DNA of 10,927 nucleotides, taken from NCBI GenBank assembly GCA_900555525.1, contig USLP01000022.1:1-10927 (forward strand), given 5' to 3'. This stretch comes from an uncultured Eubacteriales bacterium (lineage in GTDB: Bacteria > Bacillota > Clostridia > UMGS1840). Below the pieces are notes generated by a model. That model had not been told where the DNA came from. It made no database searches and saw only the letters and a program-made list of their open reading frames with translations. Position numbers and translations under genes: made by a program. Shown here one piece after another: positions 1 through 7,966 of the stretch (its first letter is position 1; each line of letters starts with the position of its first letter).

Positions 1-741
1 AAGAAAGCAAAAGAACATACTTTTAATATGTCAGAAAAATATTCTGACAAAATATCTGATTGTATTGCAAATACAAAGGTTTATGACGATGATGTTGCTT
101 TGTATTCATTACCTAATGTTCCTAAGAACACGAATATTAGTGTAGAAGCAATTGACAGCGTAGGGGCTATTATGAAGTATGCGAAAAATATTCCATCAAA
201 TATTGCCGTTTTAAATTTTGCATCTTATAAGCACCCTGGAGGAATGTTTATGGAAGGCAGTATTGCTCAGGAAGAAGCATTATGCCATGAATCATTCTTA
301 TATAATGTATTAAGTGAGTGCCCTTCATACTATGATTATAATAAGCGTTATCTTAATAGAGCGTTATATAAGAACAGAGCCTTATATTCACCAGATATTG
401 TTTTTGAAAGAGATAATACAAGCGTTTATTGTGATGTAATTACATGCGCTGCGCCTAATAAAGCTGCTGCTCAGAAGTATCAGAATGTAAGTGATGAAGA
501 AAATACTAAAGTTCTTCGCAGTAGAATTGATTTTATTCTTAAAATTGCTGCTGATAATAAAACAGATATATTGATTTTAGGAGCTTTTGGATCAGGCGTT
601 TTTGGACAGAGCGCAAAAGAAGTTGCAAGTATTTTTAAGGATTTATTAGAAAACAAGTTTTCTAATGTTTTTGATAAAATTGTATTTGCTGTTCCTTCTG
701 GAAATGGTAATTTAGAAGCATTTCAGGAAATATTTGGATAA
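1..741 (+). CDS. Bacterial-type poly(ADP-ribose) glycohydrolase, TIGR02452 family (5' end outside window)
   Basis: This is a predicted macrodomain-fold ADP-ribose hydrolase of the microbial PARG type (TIGR02452/DUF2263), a family that removes ADP-ribose from proteins or breaks down poly(ADP-ribose). The frame is open from base 1. The first in-window ATG (28) has no SD site, and the residues before it (KKAKEHTFN) read as normal protein, so the true start is probably upstream. Counting from that ATG, the segment VLNFASYKHPGG (61-72) leads into the signature GGM-x7-QEE (71-83), whose last glutamate pair (E82, E83) matches the catalytic acid site of PARGs. The third glycine of the usual GGG is methionine. 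A glycine-rich phosphate loop, GAFGSGVFGQ (185-194), follows. The C-terminus looks complete (FQEIFG, then TAA). The codons are AT-rich, as in the next gene and unlike dnaG. Family call is good; the substrate (protein, nucleic acid or free ADP-ribose derivative) is unknown. Confidence 0.86.
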   Translation, partial: KKAKEHTFNMSEKYSDKISDCIANTKVYDDDVALYSLPNVPKNTNISVEAIDSVGAIMKYAKNIPSNIAVLNFASYKHPGGMFMEGSIAQEEALCHESFLYNVLSECPSYYDYNKRYLNRALYKNRALYSPDIVFERDNTSVYCDVITCAAPNKAAAQKYQNVSDEENTKVLRSRIDFILKIAADNKTDILILGAFGSGVFGQSAKEVASIFKDLLENKFSNVFDKIVFAVPSGNGNLEAFQEIFG

Positions 742-748
742 TATTTTG

Positions 749-775
749 GAAGCAGGGGATATAGTCTCCTGCTTC
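749..775 (+). other. Intergenic stem-loop between the PARG and DHH genes
   Basis: The arms 749-759 (GAAGCAGGGGA) and 765-775 (TCTCCTGCTTC) pair over 11 bp with one G-U pair and a five-base loop, TATAG. It lies 7 bases after the PARG stop and 10 bases before the SD site of the next gene. No T-run follows on either strand, so it is not a standard intrinsic terminator. It may be a transcript processing or stability element, or a weak attenuator between the two genes. The pairing is seen; the role is inferred. Confidence 0.55.
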
Positions 776-785
776 ACTTACATAA

Positions 786-794
786 AAGGAGAAG
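786..794 (+). promoter_or_regulatory. Ribosome binding site setting the DHH gene start
   Basis: AAGGAGAAG lies five bases before the ATG at 800. It favours this start over the in-frame TTG at 734, which overlaps the previous gene, lacks an SD site and would translate the stem-loop at 749-775. Confidence 0.8.
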
Positions 795-799
795 AATAT

Positions 800-1630
800 A
801 TGTTAAGAGAAAAATTATTTAAAAAATTGTTGACTAAAAATAGAATTAATATTTTAGAAAATGCAATCAACATATTACTGTTAACACACAATGATTTAGA
901 TGGTTCAGGCCCAGTAATAATATTAAATAAATATTTTGAGTTAGTTGAGACAATCCATTGTTCTAACGAAAATATGGAACAGATAATATCAGAAAATGTG
1001 TTAAATGAAGATATATTAAATTCATATGATGCAGTATTTATAACAGATATCCATTGCAGTAAAGATACGGCAGATAAAATAAATGAACTTGATAAGAATA
1101 ATCAGGATAAGATATTCTTATTAGATCATCATAAGACAGCCATGTGGCTTAACGAATACCCTTTTGCTGTTATAGAAACTAACAATCCAGAAGATAGCTT
1201 TAGTCATATTGGAATAAGAATTATTAATTTGTGCAATTATAAGGATACTGGAACATCAGGTAATGCATCTGCAACTACTTTGTTATATGATTTCATGCTT
1301 AGTGTTGTTAGTATATTAAATAAGAAAAAGCATTTACCATATGATTTGGAAAGTATAAAAGATGATTTTTTAACTGAATTTTGTTTCTATATAGGAATAT
1401 ATGATACATGGGATTGGGTAAATATATTTAATAAGCAATATGATGATTCATTAAATCGATTATTTTACATTTATGGAATGGATTATTTTGATAATATGTA
1501 TACATCCAGAGCTTATTCCTATGAAGACATAATATCAGAACAGGATAAAACATTACTTTATATAGAAGATAAAAAAATAAAAAAATATACATCAAAAACA
1601 AAGCGGAAAATTGTGCGAAATTACAAATAA
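800..1630 (+). CDS. DHH-family phosphoesterase, truncated before the DHHA1 domain
   Basis: This is a predicted Mn-dependent phosphodiesterase of the DHH superfamily (relatives include NrnA/NrnB oligoribonucleases, cyclic dinucleotide phosphodiesterases and RecJ). In 276 residues it shows motif I THNDLDGSG (29-37), motif II TDIH (82-85), motif III DHH (109-111), an ASATTLLYDF helix (156-165) and motif IV DTWDW (202-206). All expected metal-binding aspartates and histidines are therefore present. Two-domain relatives continue with a DHHA1 substrate-binding domain of roughly 100 or more residues; here the protein ends in a lysine-rich tail (IEDKKIKKYTSKTKRKIVRNYK spans 255-276) exactly where AT-rich intergenic DNA begins. 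None of the three plus-strand frames resumes a recognisable domain before dnaG, so a deletion or rearrangement is more likely than a simple frameshift. It could be a broken gene or a working minimal DHH protein. It probably shares a transcript with the PARG gene. Confidence 0.82.
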   Translation: MLREKLFKKLLTKNRINILENAINILLLTHNDLDGSGPVIILNKYFELVETIHCSNENMEQIISENVLNEDILNSYDAVFITDIHCSKDTADKINELDKNNQDKIFLLDHHKTAMWLNEYPFAVIETNNPEDSFSHIGIRIINLCNYKDTGTSGNASATTLLYDFMLSVVSILNKKKHLPYDLESIKDDFLTEFCFYIGIYDTWDWVNIFNKQYDDSLNRLFYIYGMDYFDNMYTSRAYSYEDIISEQDKTLLYIEDKKIKKYTSKTKRKIVRNYK

Positions 1631-1728
1631 AATAAATTTTAAAAAAAATTCTCCTTATTAAAAGGAAATATGAAAAAGATGTCGAATATTAATATTGTAA
1701 GGTAAAATCTAAGGATTGGAGTGTTTGT
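1631..1728. other. AT-rich junction between accessory and housekeeping DNA
   Basis: These 98 bases separate the truncated DHH gene from dnaG. They contain an A8 run (1641-1648), a weak 5-bp stem TCCTT/AAGGA near 1652-1666, and an 11-codon frame (1670-1705) behind an AAAAGG. No convincing -35/-10 pair was found: TAAAAT at 1703-1708 resembles a -10 box, but what lies 17 bases upstream (TGTCGA) is a poor -35. dnaG must be served either by an unrecognised promoter here or by readthrough. Confidence 0.4.
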
Positions 1729-3453
1729 ATGCGTTTTTCGGAAGGCTTTTTGGAAGATGTGAAAGATAAAAACGATATAGTAGACGTAATATCGTCATAC
1801 ACAACGCTAAAAAAGAGCGGTACAAGCTATGTCGGACTTTGTCCGTTTCACAGCGAAAAAACTCCATCCTTTCATGTTTCCTCCGATAAACAGCTTTATT
1901 ACTGCTTCGGCTGCGGAGCGGGCGGAACGGTAATAAATTTTATAGAGGCTGCGGAAAATCTTGATTTTTTGGAAACGGTCAGATTTCTTGCAGAAAGGGC
2001 AGGTATAGCCGTTCCCGAAGAAAATATGGAGGATACGGCGGAAACAAGGCTTAAAAACCGTATTTTTGAAATGAACAAAATTGCGGGAAAAACATATTTT
2101 AAAATGCTTAATTCGAGCGCAGGCTCTGTGGCACTTTCGTATTTGAGAAACCGCGGTTTGAAAGATGAAACCATAACTAAATACGGTCTCGGGTATTCTC
2201 CCGATTCATGGGATTTTATGTACAGAACGCTCAAATCAAAGGGTTACAGTGATGATGAAATCGTAAAAAGCGGACTTTGCGTAAATAAAAACGGTAAAAT
2301 ATTTGATTTTTTTCGTAACCGTGTTATGTTTCCCGTTATGGACGTCAGAGGAAACTTTATTGCTTTCGGCGGACGTGATTTGGGAGACGGAATGCCTAAA
2401 TATCTGAATACGGGTGATACGCCCGTATTTAAAAAAAGGTATAATCTTTTTAACCTTAATATTGCAAAAAATATAAAAACTGACTTTATAATTTTAGCCG
2501 AGGGGTATATGGACGTTATAGCGCTTTACCAAGGCGGCTTCGGCAACGCTGTCGCATCTTTGGGTACATCGTTTGCCCCCGAACATTCCCGACTTTTGAA
2601 AAGATATACGCAAAAGGTTGTTATATCATACGATTCGGACGCCGCAGGAAGAAATGCCGCAGTAAAGGCGGCGGCAATCTTGAAAAAAGACGGAATAAAA
2701 GTAAAGGTTCTTAAAATAAGCGGCGCAAAAGACCCGGACGAGCTTATAAAGAAATTCGGTCCCGAAGCGTACCAAGAGGCAATTAACAGCGCACTTTCGG
2801 GCATTGAGTTTGACCTTATGGGGATTTATCCCGAGGGCGGCTTTACCGATGACGATGAAAGAGTTGAATATGTAAAAAAAGCGGCGGATATACTAAAATA
2901 TACGCAAGGTCGTCTTGAGCTTGAGGTATATGCCAAAAAAACGGCGGAGCTTGCGGGCGTAAGCTATGAAACCGTTATGGCATACGTTGAGGACAAAAAA
3001 AAGAAAGAAGAAAAATATAAAGAAATAAATTTTGAAAAATCTGTTATAATAAGGAAAAGAAGCGCGGAGGATACGCTTATAAAAATAATAGCGGAAAATC
3101 CGTCATATTTCAGTAAAATTAAGGACAAAATAAGTATTGACGATTTTGAAAGCGAGCTTAACAAAAAAATATACGATATAATATGTGATTTTAATTTGGA
3201 GGGTATAAAATTCGATGTATCGCAGATATTCAACAGATTAAGCTCCGACGAAGCAAAGGAGGCGGGCAAGCTTTTTATAGAAAAAGAACCTGTCGGAGAT
3301 TTTGAATCGTTTTTTGCAAGCCTTATCGATAAGGTAAGGGAAGAAAGAGAAAAAAAACAGCGTGAGGAGCAGATAATGGACGGCGACGATGCCGACCTGC
3401 TCGAATACGCAAACAAAATAAAAGAAAAACAGCAAAAGAAAACAGTAAAATAA
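1729..3453 (+). CDS. dnaG: DNA primase
   Basis: DnaG makes the short RNA primers for Okazaki fragments at the replication fork, with the replicative helicase as partner. The 574 residues are near the usual bacterial length. The N-terminal CHC2 zinc finger has C38, H41, C59 and C62 ([13 protein letters not shown] ... [10 protein letters not shown]). The polymerase core includes [20 protein letters not shown] (197-216). The TOPRIM domain has EGYMD (258-262) with catalytic E258, and DSD (302-304) with metal-binding D302 and D304, followed by KDPDELI (334-340). The C-terminal third (from about 430) is lysine/glutamate-rich and weakly conserved, as expected for the helicase-binding region. The ATG follows GGAG (1718-1721) by seven bases. 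rpoD starts 19 bp downstream. Leucine codons are mainly CTT/TTG and GCG/GGC are common, in contrast to the two genes on the left. No defect is visible. Confidence 0.98.
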   Translation: MRFSEGFLEDVKDKNDIVDVISSYTTLKKSGTSYVGLCPFHSEKTPSFHVSSDKQLYYCFGCGAGGTVINFIEAAENLDFLETVRFLAERAGIAVPEENMEDTAETRLKNRIFEMNKIAGKTYFKMLNSSAGSVALSYLRNRGLKDETITKYGLGYSPDSWDFMYRTLKSKGYSDDEIVKSGLCVNKNGKIFDFFRNRVMFPVMDVRGNFIAFGGRDLGDGMPKYLNTGDTPVFKKRYNLFNLNIAKNIKTDFIILAEGYMDVIALYQGGFGNAVASLGTSFAPEHSRLLKRYTQKVVISYDSDAAGRNAAVKAAAILKKDGIKVKVLKISGAKDPDELIKKFGPEAYQEAINSALSGIEFDLMGIYPEGGFTDDDERVEYVKKAADILKYTQGRLELEVYAKKTAELAGVSYETVMAYVEDKKKKEEKYKEINFEKSVIIRKRSAEDTLIKIIAENPSYFSKIKDKISIDDFESELNKKIYDIICDFNLEGIKFDVSQIFNRLSSDEAKEAGKLFIEKEPVGDFESFFASLIDKVREEREKKQREEQIMDGDDADLLEYANKIKEKQQKKTVK

Positions 3454-3472
3454 AGAGAAACGGGGAATCGGT

Positions 3473-4561
3473 ATGACTGAAGGCGTAACAAAAAAACAGA
3501 TTATTAAAGAGCTTATCGAATATGCCAAGAAAAACGGCAGGATAACGCTTAATGAGCTTAACGTAAGATTTGACCAAATCGATATATCCGTATCGGATAT
3601 CGAAAAAATCTATGAAAAGCTTGAAAAGATGGGTATAGAAATCGTCGGTGTTGACGATGAATTTGAAGGGGAAGAAAAAATAGAATATCCCGACGATTAT
3701 GAAATGAATATGGTTCTTAATGCCGAGGGAATTTCTATTGACGACCCTGTCAGAATGTACCTTAAAGAAATAGGAAAAGTGCCGCTTTTGTCAACAAAGG
3801 ACGAACTTTTGCTTGCCGAAAAAATGGCAAACGGCGATAAAGAAGCGGAGCGTCAGCTTGCGGAGGCAAATTTAAGGCTTGTAGTAAGTATCGCAAAGCG
3901 TTATGTCGGAAGAGGTATGCTGTTTTTGGACTTGATTCAAGAGGGTAATCTCGGACTTATAAAAGCGGTTGAAAAATTCGACTACCGCAAGGGTTATAAG
4001 TTTTCGACGTATGCAACCTGGTGGATTCGTCAGTCTATAACGAGAGCTATTGCCGATCAGGCAAGAACTATAAGAATCCCCGTTCACATGGTAGAAACGA
4101 TTAATAAGCTTCTTCGCGTCACGCGTCAGCTCCTGCAGGAGTATGGCAGAGAACCTACCCCCGAGGAGCTTTCAAAAGAGCTTGGCATGAGCTTGGAAAG
4201 AGTAAGAGAAATTCAAAAAATTGCACAGGATCCTGTTTCTCTGGAAACGCCTATCGGTGAGGAAGAGGACAGCCACTTGGGCGATTTTATACAGGACGAC
4301 AGCTCGCCCGCACCTGCGGATTCGGCAACATATATGCTCCTTCGGGAACAGCTTAAAAATGTGCTTGATACGCTTACGGCAAGGGAAGCAAGAGTTTTAA
4401 GACTGCGGTTCGGTCTTGATGACGGACGTATGAGAACCCTGGAGGAAGTCGGAAAAGAATTCGACGTAACAAGAGAAAGAATAAGACAGATTGAAGCAAA
4501 GGCTTTAAGAAAGTTAAGACATCCGTCAAGAAGCAAGAAGCTGAAAGACTATCTTGATTAA
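3473..4561 (+). CDS. rpoD: RNA polymerase primary sigma factor (sigma-70/SigA)
   Basis: This housekeeping sigma factor directs RNA polymerase to -35/-10 promoters. Its 362 residues match the compact Firmicute SigA form, without the long non-conserved insert of proteobacterial RpoD. A short region 1.1 (about 1-80, acidic at 61-76) is followed by region 1.2 ([12 protein letters not shown], 90-101) and region 2 ([16 protein letters not shown], 133-148; [18 protein letters not shown], 153-170). Region 2.4, the -10 reader, is [18 protein letters not shown] (179-196), then RTIRIPVHM (198-206) into region 3. Region 4.2 is a helix-turn-helix ([26 protein letters not shown], 324-349) that reads the -35. 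GGGGA at 3462-3466 lies six bases before the ATG. Pairing with dnaG is the conserved macromolecular-synthesis arrangement. The window's best promoter (TTGACT-N17-TATAAT at 10604-10632) fits this factor's expected specificity. Confidence 0.98.
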   Translation: MTEGVTKKQIIKELIEYAKKNGRITLNELNVRFDQIDISVSDIEKIYEKLEKMGIEIVGVDDEFEGEEKIEYPDDYEMNMVLNAEGISIDDPVRMYLKEIGKVPLLSTKDELLLAEKMANGDKEAERQLAEANLRLVVSIAKRYVGRGMLFLDLIQEGNLGLIKAVEKFDYRKGYKFSTYATWWIRQSITRAIADQARTIRIPVHMVETINKLLRVTRQLLQEYGREPTPEELSKELGMSLERVREIQKIAQDPVSLETPIGEEEDSHLGDFIQDDSSPAPADSATYMLLREQLKNVLDTLTAREARVLRLRFGLDDGRMRTLEEVGKEFDVTRERIRQIEAKALRKLRHPSRSKKLKDYLD

Positions 4562-4623
4562 AAGAACATTTCGGCTTTTTGTAAATACATATGAATATAT
4601 AAGATGAAAGGATATGAAATAAA
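4562..4623 (+). other. Short rpoD-thrS gap with no T-box leader
   Basis: Only 62 AT-rich bases precede thrS. AAAGGA at 4607-4612 is the SD site, 11 bases before the ATG. A two-codon frame, ATG AAA TAA (4614-4622), sits between them, probably by chance. There is no room for a T-box riboswitch (well over 150 bases) and no antiterminator hairpin, although T-box control of thrS is common in Firmicutes. No clear promoter or terminator was seen. Confidence 0.6.
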
Positions 4624-6540
4624 ATGGTAAGCATTAAATTAAATGATTTTGAGGGAGAAAAATCCGCTTTTGAAGCGGTTAAGGAACAAAACCCCGATAT
4701 ATTAAAGGGAGCTCTTGCGTTTGGAATAAACGGTCATACAAAGGGAATGGCCGAAAATGTTTCGGGCGGCGATGAAATAGAAATTTATTACTTTTCGGAC
4801 GAAGAGGGCAAAAAGACATATTGGCACACAACCTCTCATGTAATGGCACAGGCGGTTAAAAATCTTTTCGGAGACGTAAAGCTTGCGATAGGACCTGCAA
4901 CGGACAGCGGTTTTTATTATGATTTTGACCGTGATGGCGGATTTGCAAATGAGGATTTGGCGGCAATAGAAGCCGAAATGAAAAAAATTATAAAACAGAA
5001 TAACAGACTTGAAAGATTTGTACTTCCCAAAGCCGAAGCGCTTGATAAAATGAAGGACGAGCCGTATAAAATCGAGCTTATAAACGACCTTCCCGACGGT
5101 GAGGAAATATCCTTCTATGACCAGGGCGGTTTTACCGATTTGTGCGCAGGACCTCATCTTACGTTTACGGGCGCGATAAAAGCATTTAAATTACTCAGCG
5201 TAACGGGCGCATATTGGAGAGGAAACGAAAAAAACAAGATGCTTACACGAATCTACGGTATTTCATTCCCGATAAAGGACGAATTGAAAGAGCATCTTGA
5301 AAGAATAGAAGAAGCGAAAAAGAGAGACCACAATAAGCTTGGACGTGAGCTTGAAATTTTCACAACGGCGGATATTATCGGTCAGGGACTTCCGATTATG
5401 CTTCCCAAGGGCGCAAAAATTCTTCAGATAATGCAGAGATTTGTTGAAGATACCGAGGAAGCGCACGGCTGGCTCCGTACAAAAACTCCGTATATGGCAA
5501 AAAGCGACCTTTATAAGCTTTCGGGTCATTGGGATCATTATCTTGATTCTATGTTTGTTATGGGCGACCCCGACGATAAAGAAGTTTTCGCACTTCGCCC
5601 CATGACTTGCCCGTTCCAGTATCAGGCATATCTCAACAGAGGCCGTTCGTACAGAGATTTGCCGCTCCGCTACGGCGAAACTTCAACGCTTTTCAGAAAT
5701 GAAGCGTCGGGCGAAATGCACGGACTTATCCGCGTAAGACAGTTTACAATTTCAGAAGGACATCTTATGTGTACTCCCGAACAGCTTGAGCAGGAGTTTA
5801 AGAGCTGCCTTGAAATGGCTATATATATGCTTAAAACCTTGGGTCTTTACGAAGATGTTTCATACCGTTTCTCACAATGGGATCCCGATGACAGAGAAAA
5901 ATATATAGGCACACCCGAACAATGGGACGAAGCACAGGGTACAATGAAGAAAATTCTCGACCATTTGGGAATAGAATATAAAATAGGTATAGGCGAGGCG
6001 GCATTCTACGGACCGAAGCTTGATATTCAAATAAAGAACGTTCACGGAAAAGAAGATACGCTTATAACAATTCAGATTGACCAGATGCTTGCCGAAAATT
6101 TCGGAATGGAATATACCGACAAGGACGGCTCGAAGAAGAATCCTTATATAATTCACAGAACCTCAATCGGCTGTTACGAAAGAACGCTTGCGCTTCTTAT
6201 AGAAAAATATGCGGGAGCATTTCCGCTTTGGCTGTCGCCCGAACAGGTAAGAATACTTCCCATTTCGGACAATTACCTCGATTATGCAAAGAAAGTACAG
6301 GCTGATATGCGTGCGGCAGGCTTAAGAGCAGAGGTTGATTCGAGAGCCGAAAAAATCGGTTACAAGATAAGAGAAGCACAGCTTGAAAAAATTCCGTACA
6401 TGGTTATAGTGGGCGAGAAAGAAGAGCAGGAGGGAACCGTTTCCGTCCGTGCAAGAAAAGAGGGCGACGCAGGTACCAAGAATTTGGGTGAATTTATAGC
6501 GGAGCTTGTAAAAGAAGATAAGGAAAAGGTTATTAAATAA
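4624..6540 (+). CDS. thrS: Threonine-tRNA ligase
   Basis: ThrRS charges tRNA-Thr with threonine in the cytosol. The 638 residues give the full bacterial layout. An N-terminal TGS domain (about 1-60) is followed by an editing domain with the HTTSH motif (H68, H72) and DLCAGPH (C174, H178), which hydrolyses mischarged Ser-tRNA. The class II catalytic core has motif 2 FRNEASGEMHGLIRVRQF (357-374) and motif 3 around GCYERTLALLIEKYAG (516-531). Zinc ligands are C329, H380 and H511. The anticodon-binding domain runs from about 540, with EKIGYKIREAQLEKIPYMVIVG (576-597). The wording RPMTCPFQYQ and FTISEGH, where E. coli has PMNCPGH and FTQDDAH, fits the form I know from Clostridia. It follows rpoD by 62 bp and is two bases from era, so co-expression is likely. 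Confidence 0.97.
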   Translation: MVSIKLNDFEGEKSAFEAVKEQNPDILKGALAFGINGHTKGMAENVSGGDEIEIYYFSDEEGKKTYWHTTSHVMAQAVKNLFGDVKLAIGPATDSGFYYDFDRDGGFANEDLAAIEAEMKKIIKQNNRLERFVLPKAEALDKMKDEPYKIELINDLPDGEEISFYDQGGFTDLCAGPHLTFTGAIKAFKLLSVTGAYWRGNEKNKMLTRIYGISFPIKDELKEHLERIEEAKKRDHNKLGRELEIFTTADIIGQGLPIMLPKGAKILQIMQRFVEDTEEAHGWLRTKTPYMAKSDLYKLSGHWDHYLDSMFVMGDPDDKEVFALRPMTCPFQYQAYLNRGRSYRDLPLRYGETSTLFRNEASGEMHGLIRVRQFTISEGHLMCTPEQLEQEFKSCLEMAIYMLKTLGLYEDVSYRFSQWDPDDREKYIGTPEQWDEAQGTMKKILDHLGIEYKIGIGEAAFYGPKLDIQIKNVHGKEDTLITIQIDQMLAENFGMEYTDKDGSKKNPYIIHRTSIGCYERTLALLIEKYAGAFPLWLSPEQVRILPISDNYLDYAKKVQADMRAAGLRAEVDSRAEKIGYKIREAQLEKIPYMVIVGEKEEQEGTVSVRARKEGDAGTKNLGEFIAELVKEDKEKVIK

Positions 6541-6542
6541 TT

Positions 6543-7424
6543 ATGACAAAATCAGGCTTTATTGCCATAACGGGCAGACCGAACACGGGAAAATCCACAC
6601 TTTTAAATGCCCTTATGGGTGAAAAAATAGCGATTGTTTCGTATAAACCGCAGACAACAAGAAGCCGTATAACGGGAATTTTGACAGAGGGGGATTGTCA
6701 GTTTGTTTTTACCGACACCCCCGGAATCCATAAACCGAAAACGAAAATGTCGGAGAAAATGACGGCTTGCGCCGAAAATACCGTTTCGGACTGCGATATT
6801 TCGCTTCTTGTTGCCGAGCCGAGAATGCCGGGCGATACGGAAAAAGCGATTATAAACAATTTTAAAAAAGGAAAAGTAAGAGCGATACTTATAATAAACA
6901 AAACAGATACGGTAAAAAAAGCGGAGCTTCTTCCCGTGATTGCCGAATATACAAAGCTTTATGATTTTTTGGAGGTTGTTCCCGTATCTGCGCTCAAAAA
7001 AGATAATATAAAAACGCTTAAGGAAATACTTAGGGGATATCTTACGGAGGGACCGTTCTATTATCCCGAGGATATGAAAACCGATACCGATAAACCCAAT
7101 TATATCTGTGAGCTTGTGCGTGAAAAAATGCTTAAGCTGATAGATGAAGAAATTCCGCACGGCGTTGCCGTAAGCACTGTTACGTATGAAGAGACGGACG
7201 GACTTATAAAATGCGCCGTTAATATTTACTGCGAAAAGGAAAGCCATAAAAAAATAATTATAGGCAAAAACGGAAGCTTAATTAAAAAAATCGGAACGTA
7301 TGCACGTGAAGAACTCGAACGCAAATACGGCAAAAAGGTATTTTTGGACTTATGGATAAAGGTTACTCCCGACTGGCGGAATAACCCGAGCCGAATAAAA
7401 AGCTTCGGAATCGGTGATTTCTAA
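6543..7424 (+). CDS. era: GTPase Era
   Basis: Era is an essential GTPase that binds the 3' end of 16S rRNA and assists 30S subunit maturation. The 293 residues are typical. GTPase motifs are G1 GRPNTGKS (11-18), the switch I region PQTTRSRI (36-43), G3 DTPG (58-61), G4 NKTD (119-122) and G5 SAL (149-151). The C-terminal KH RNA-binding domain holds the GxxG-type loop in IIIGKNGSLIKKIG (238-251) and ends with WIKVTPDWRNN (271-281). The ATG lies two bases after the thrS stop, with AAAAGG at 6524-6529 inside thrS as SD, which suggests coupling. In many Firmicutes era sits with ybeY, a dgkA-type kinase gene, cdd and recO; here it follows thrS. The stop codon shares its last A with the next start. 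Confidence 0.97.
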   Translation: MTKSGFIAITGRPNTGKSTLLNALMGEKIAIVSYKPQTTRSRITGILTEGDCQFVFTDTPGIHKPKTKMSEKMTACAENTVSDCDISLLVAEPRMPGDTEKAIINNFKKGKVRAILIINKTDTVKKAELLPVIAEYTKLYDFLEVVPVSALKKDNIKTLKEILRGYLTEGPFYYPEDMKTDTDKPNYICELVREKMLKLIDEEIPHGVAVSTVTYEETDGLIKCAVNIYCEKESHKKIIIGKNGSLIKKIGTYAREELERKYGKKVFLDLWIKVTPDWRNNPSRIKSFGIGDF

Positions 7425-7966
7425 TGAACGATAAGAAAGAATGCAGGAAAACGTTTTCTGCCATTCGGAAAAATATTGAAGATAAGCGTGCTAAAAGCTT
7501 TAGCGCAACAGAGTATTTCGTTAAGTCCGATTTATACAAAAACGCAAAAAGCATAATGCTGTACTATCCCTTGAAAAACGAATTTAACACGCTTTTTCTT
7601 TTTGAAAAAATTTTGAGTGATAAAAAAGCAGCGCTTTTTCCTAAAACAGACATTGCGAGAGATGAAATACTTCCTGTTTTGTATACTAAAAAAGGCTTCA
7701 TAAAAGGCGCTTACGGGATTTATGAACCGATAGGTGAGGTTTACTCAAACACGATTGACTTAATCGTCGTGCCTGCTCTTGCAATAGACGGCGAAAAATT
7801 TAGATTGGGCTATGGCGGCGGCTACTATGACAGATTTTTGGAAAATTATAGAGGGAAAACGGTTTCTTTGATTTTCTCCGAACTTCTGTGCGATAGCTTG
7901 CCTCATGAAAAATTCGACAGAAAAGTTGAGACAGTATTTACGCAAAACGGAGAATTAAAAATATGA
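7424..7966 (+). CDS. 5-formyltetrahydrofolate cyclo-ligase
   Basis: This enzyme (MTHFS; named YgfA/FAU or FthC in different species) converts 5-formyl-THF to 5,10-methenyl-THF using ATP, returning folate to the one-carbon pool. The 180 residues are a normal length. Visible family features are the N-terminal basic KKECRKTFSAIRKNI (4-18), SIMLYYPLKNEFNT (43-56), where many relatives have E-V-D-T, and the hallmark AIDGEKFRLGYGGGYYDRFL near 120-139, which forms the phosphate- and folate-binding site. The start ATG overlaps the era stop by one base (TAATG) and has only a weak SD (GGTGA, 7413-7417), so translation probably depends on ribosomes arriving from era. Its own stop overlaps the next start as ATGA. 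Nothing essential appears missing. Confidence 0.93.
   Translation: MNDKKECRKTFSAIRKNIEDKRAKSFSATEYFVKSDLYKNAKSIMLYYPLKNEFNTLFLFEKILSDKKAALFPKTDIARDEILPVLYTKKGFIKGAYGIYEPIGEVYSNTIDLIVVPALAIDGEKFRLGYGGGYYDRFLENYRGKTVSLIFSELLCDSLPHEKFDRKVETVFTQNGELKI

Noticed and set aside
734..799. TTG start at 734 for the DHH gene, adding 22 residues
   Set aside because: It overlaps the PARG gene, has no SD site and runs through the stem-loop, whereas the ATG at 800 has a strong AAGGAGAAG.
4562..4623. T-box riboswitch upstream of thrS
   Set aside because: The gap is far too short and contains neither a specifier stem nor an antiterminator.
6681..6709. TTGACA inside era as a possible internal promoter
   Set aside because: Seventeen bases downstream lies TGTTTT, not a -10 box, and the hexamer encodes part of the conserved GTPase domain.
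6603..7247. Long minus-strand open frame (about 214 codons) opposite era
   Set aside because: era is certain on the plus strand; the antisense product is a low-complexity F/R/I-rich sequence with no motif, typical of a shadow frame in AT-rich coding DNA.
7485..7503. Inverted repeat GCTAAAAGCTTTAGC in the cyclo-ligase gene
   Set aside because: It is a short perfect repeat within ordinary coding codons (RAKSFSA), with no sign of a regulatory site.
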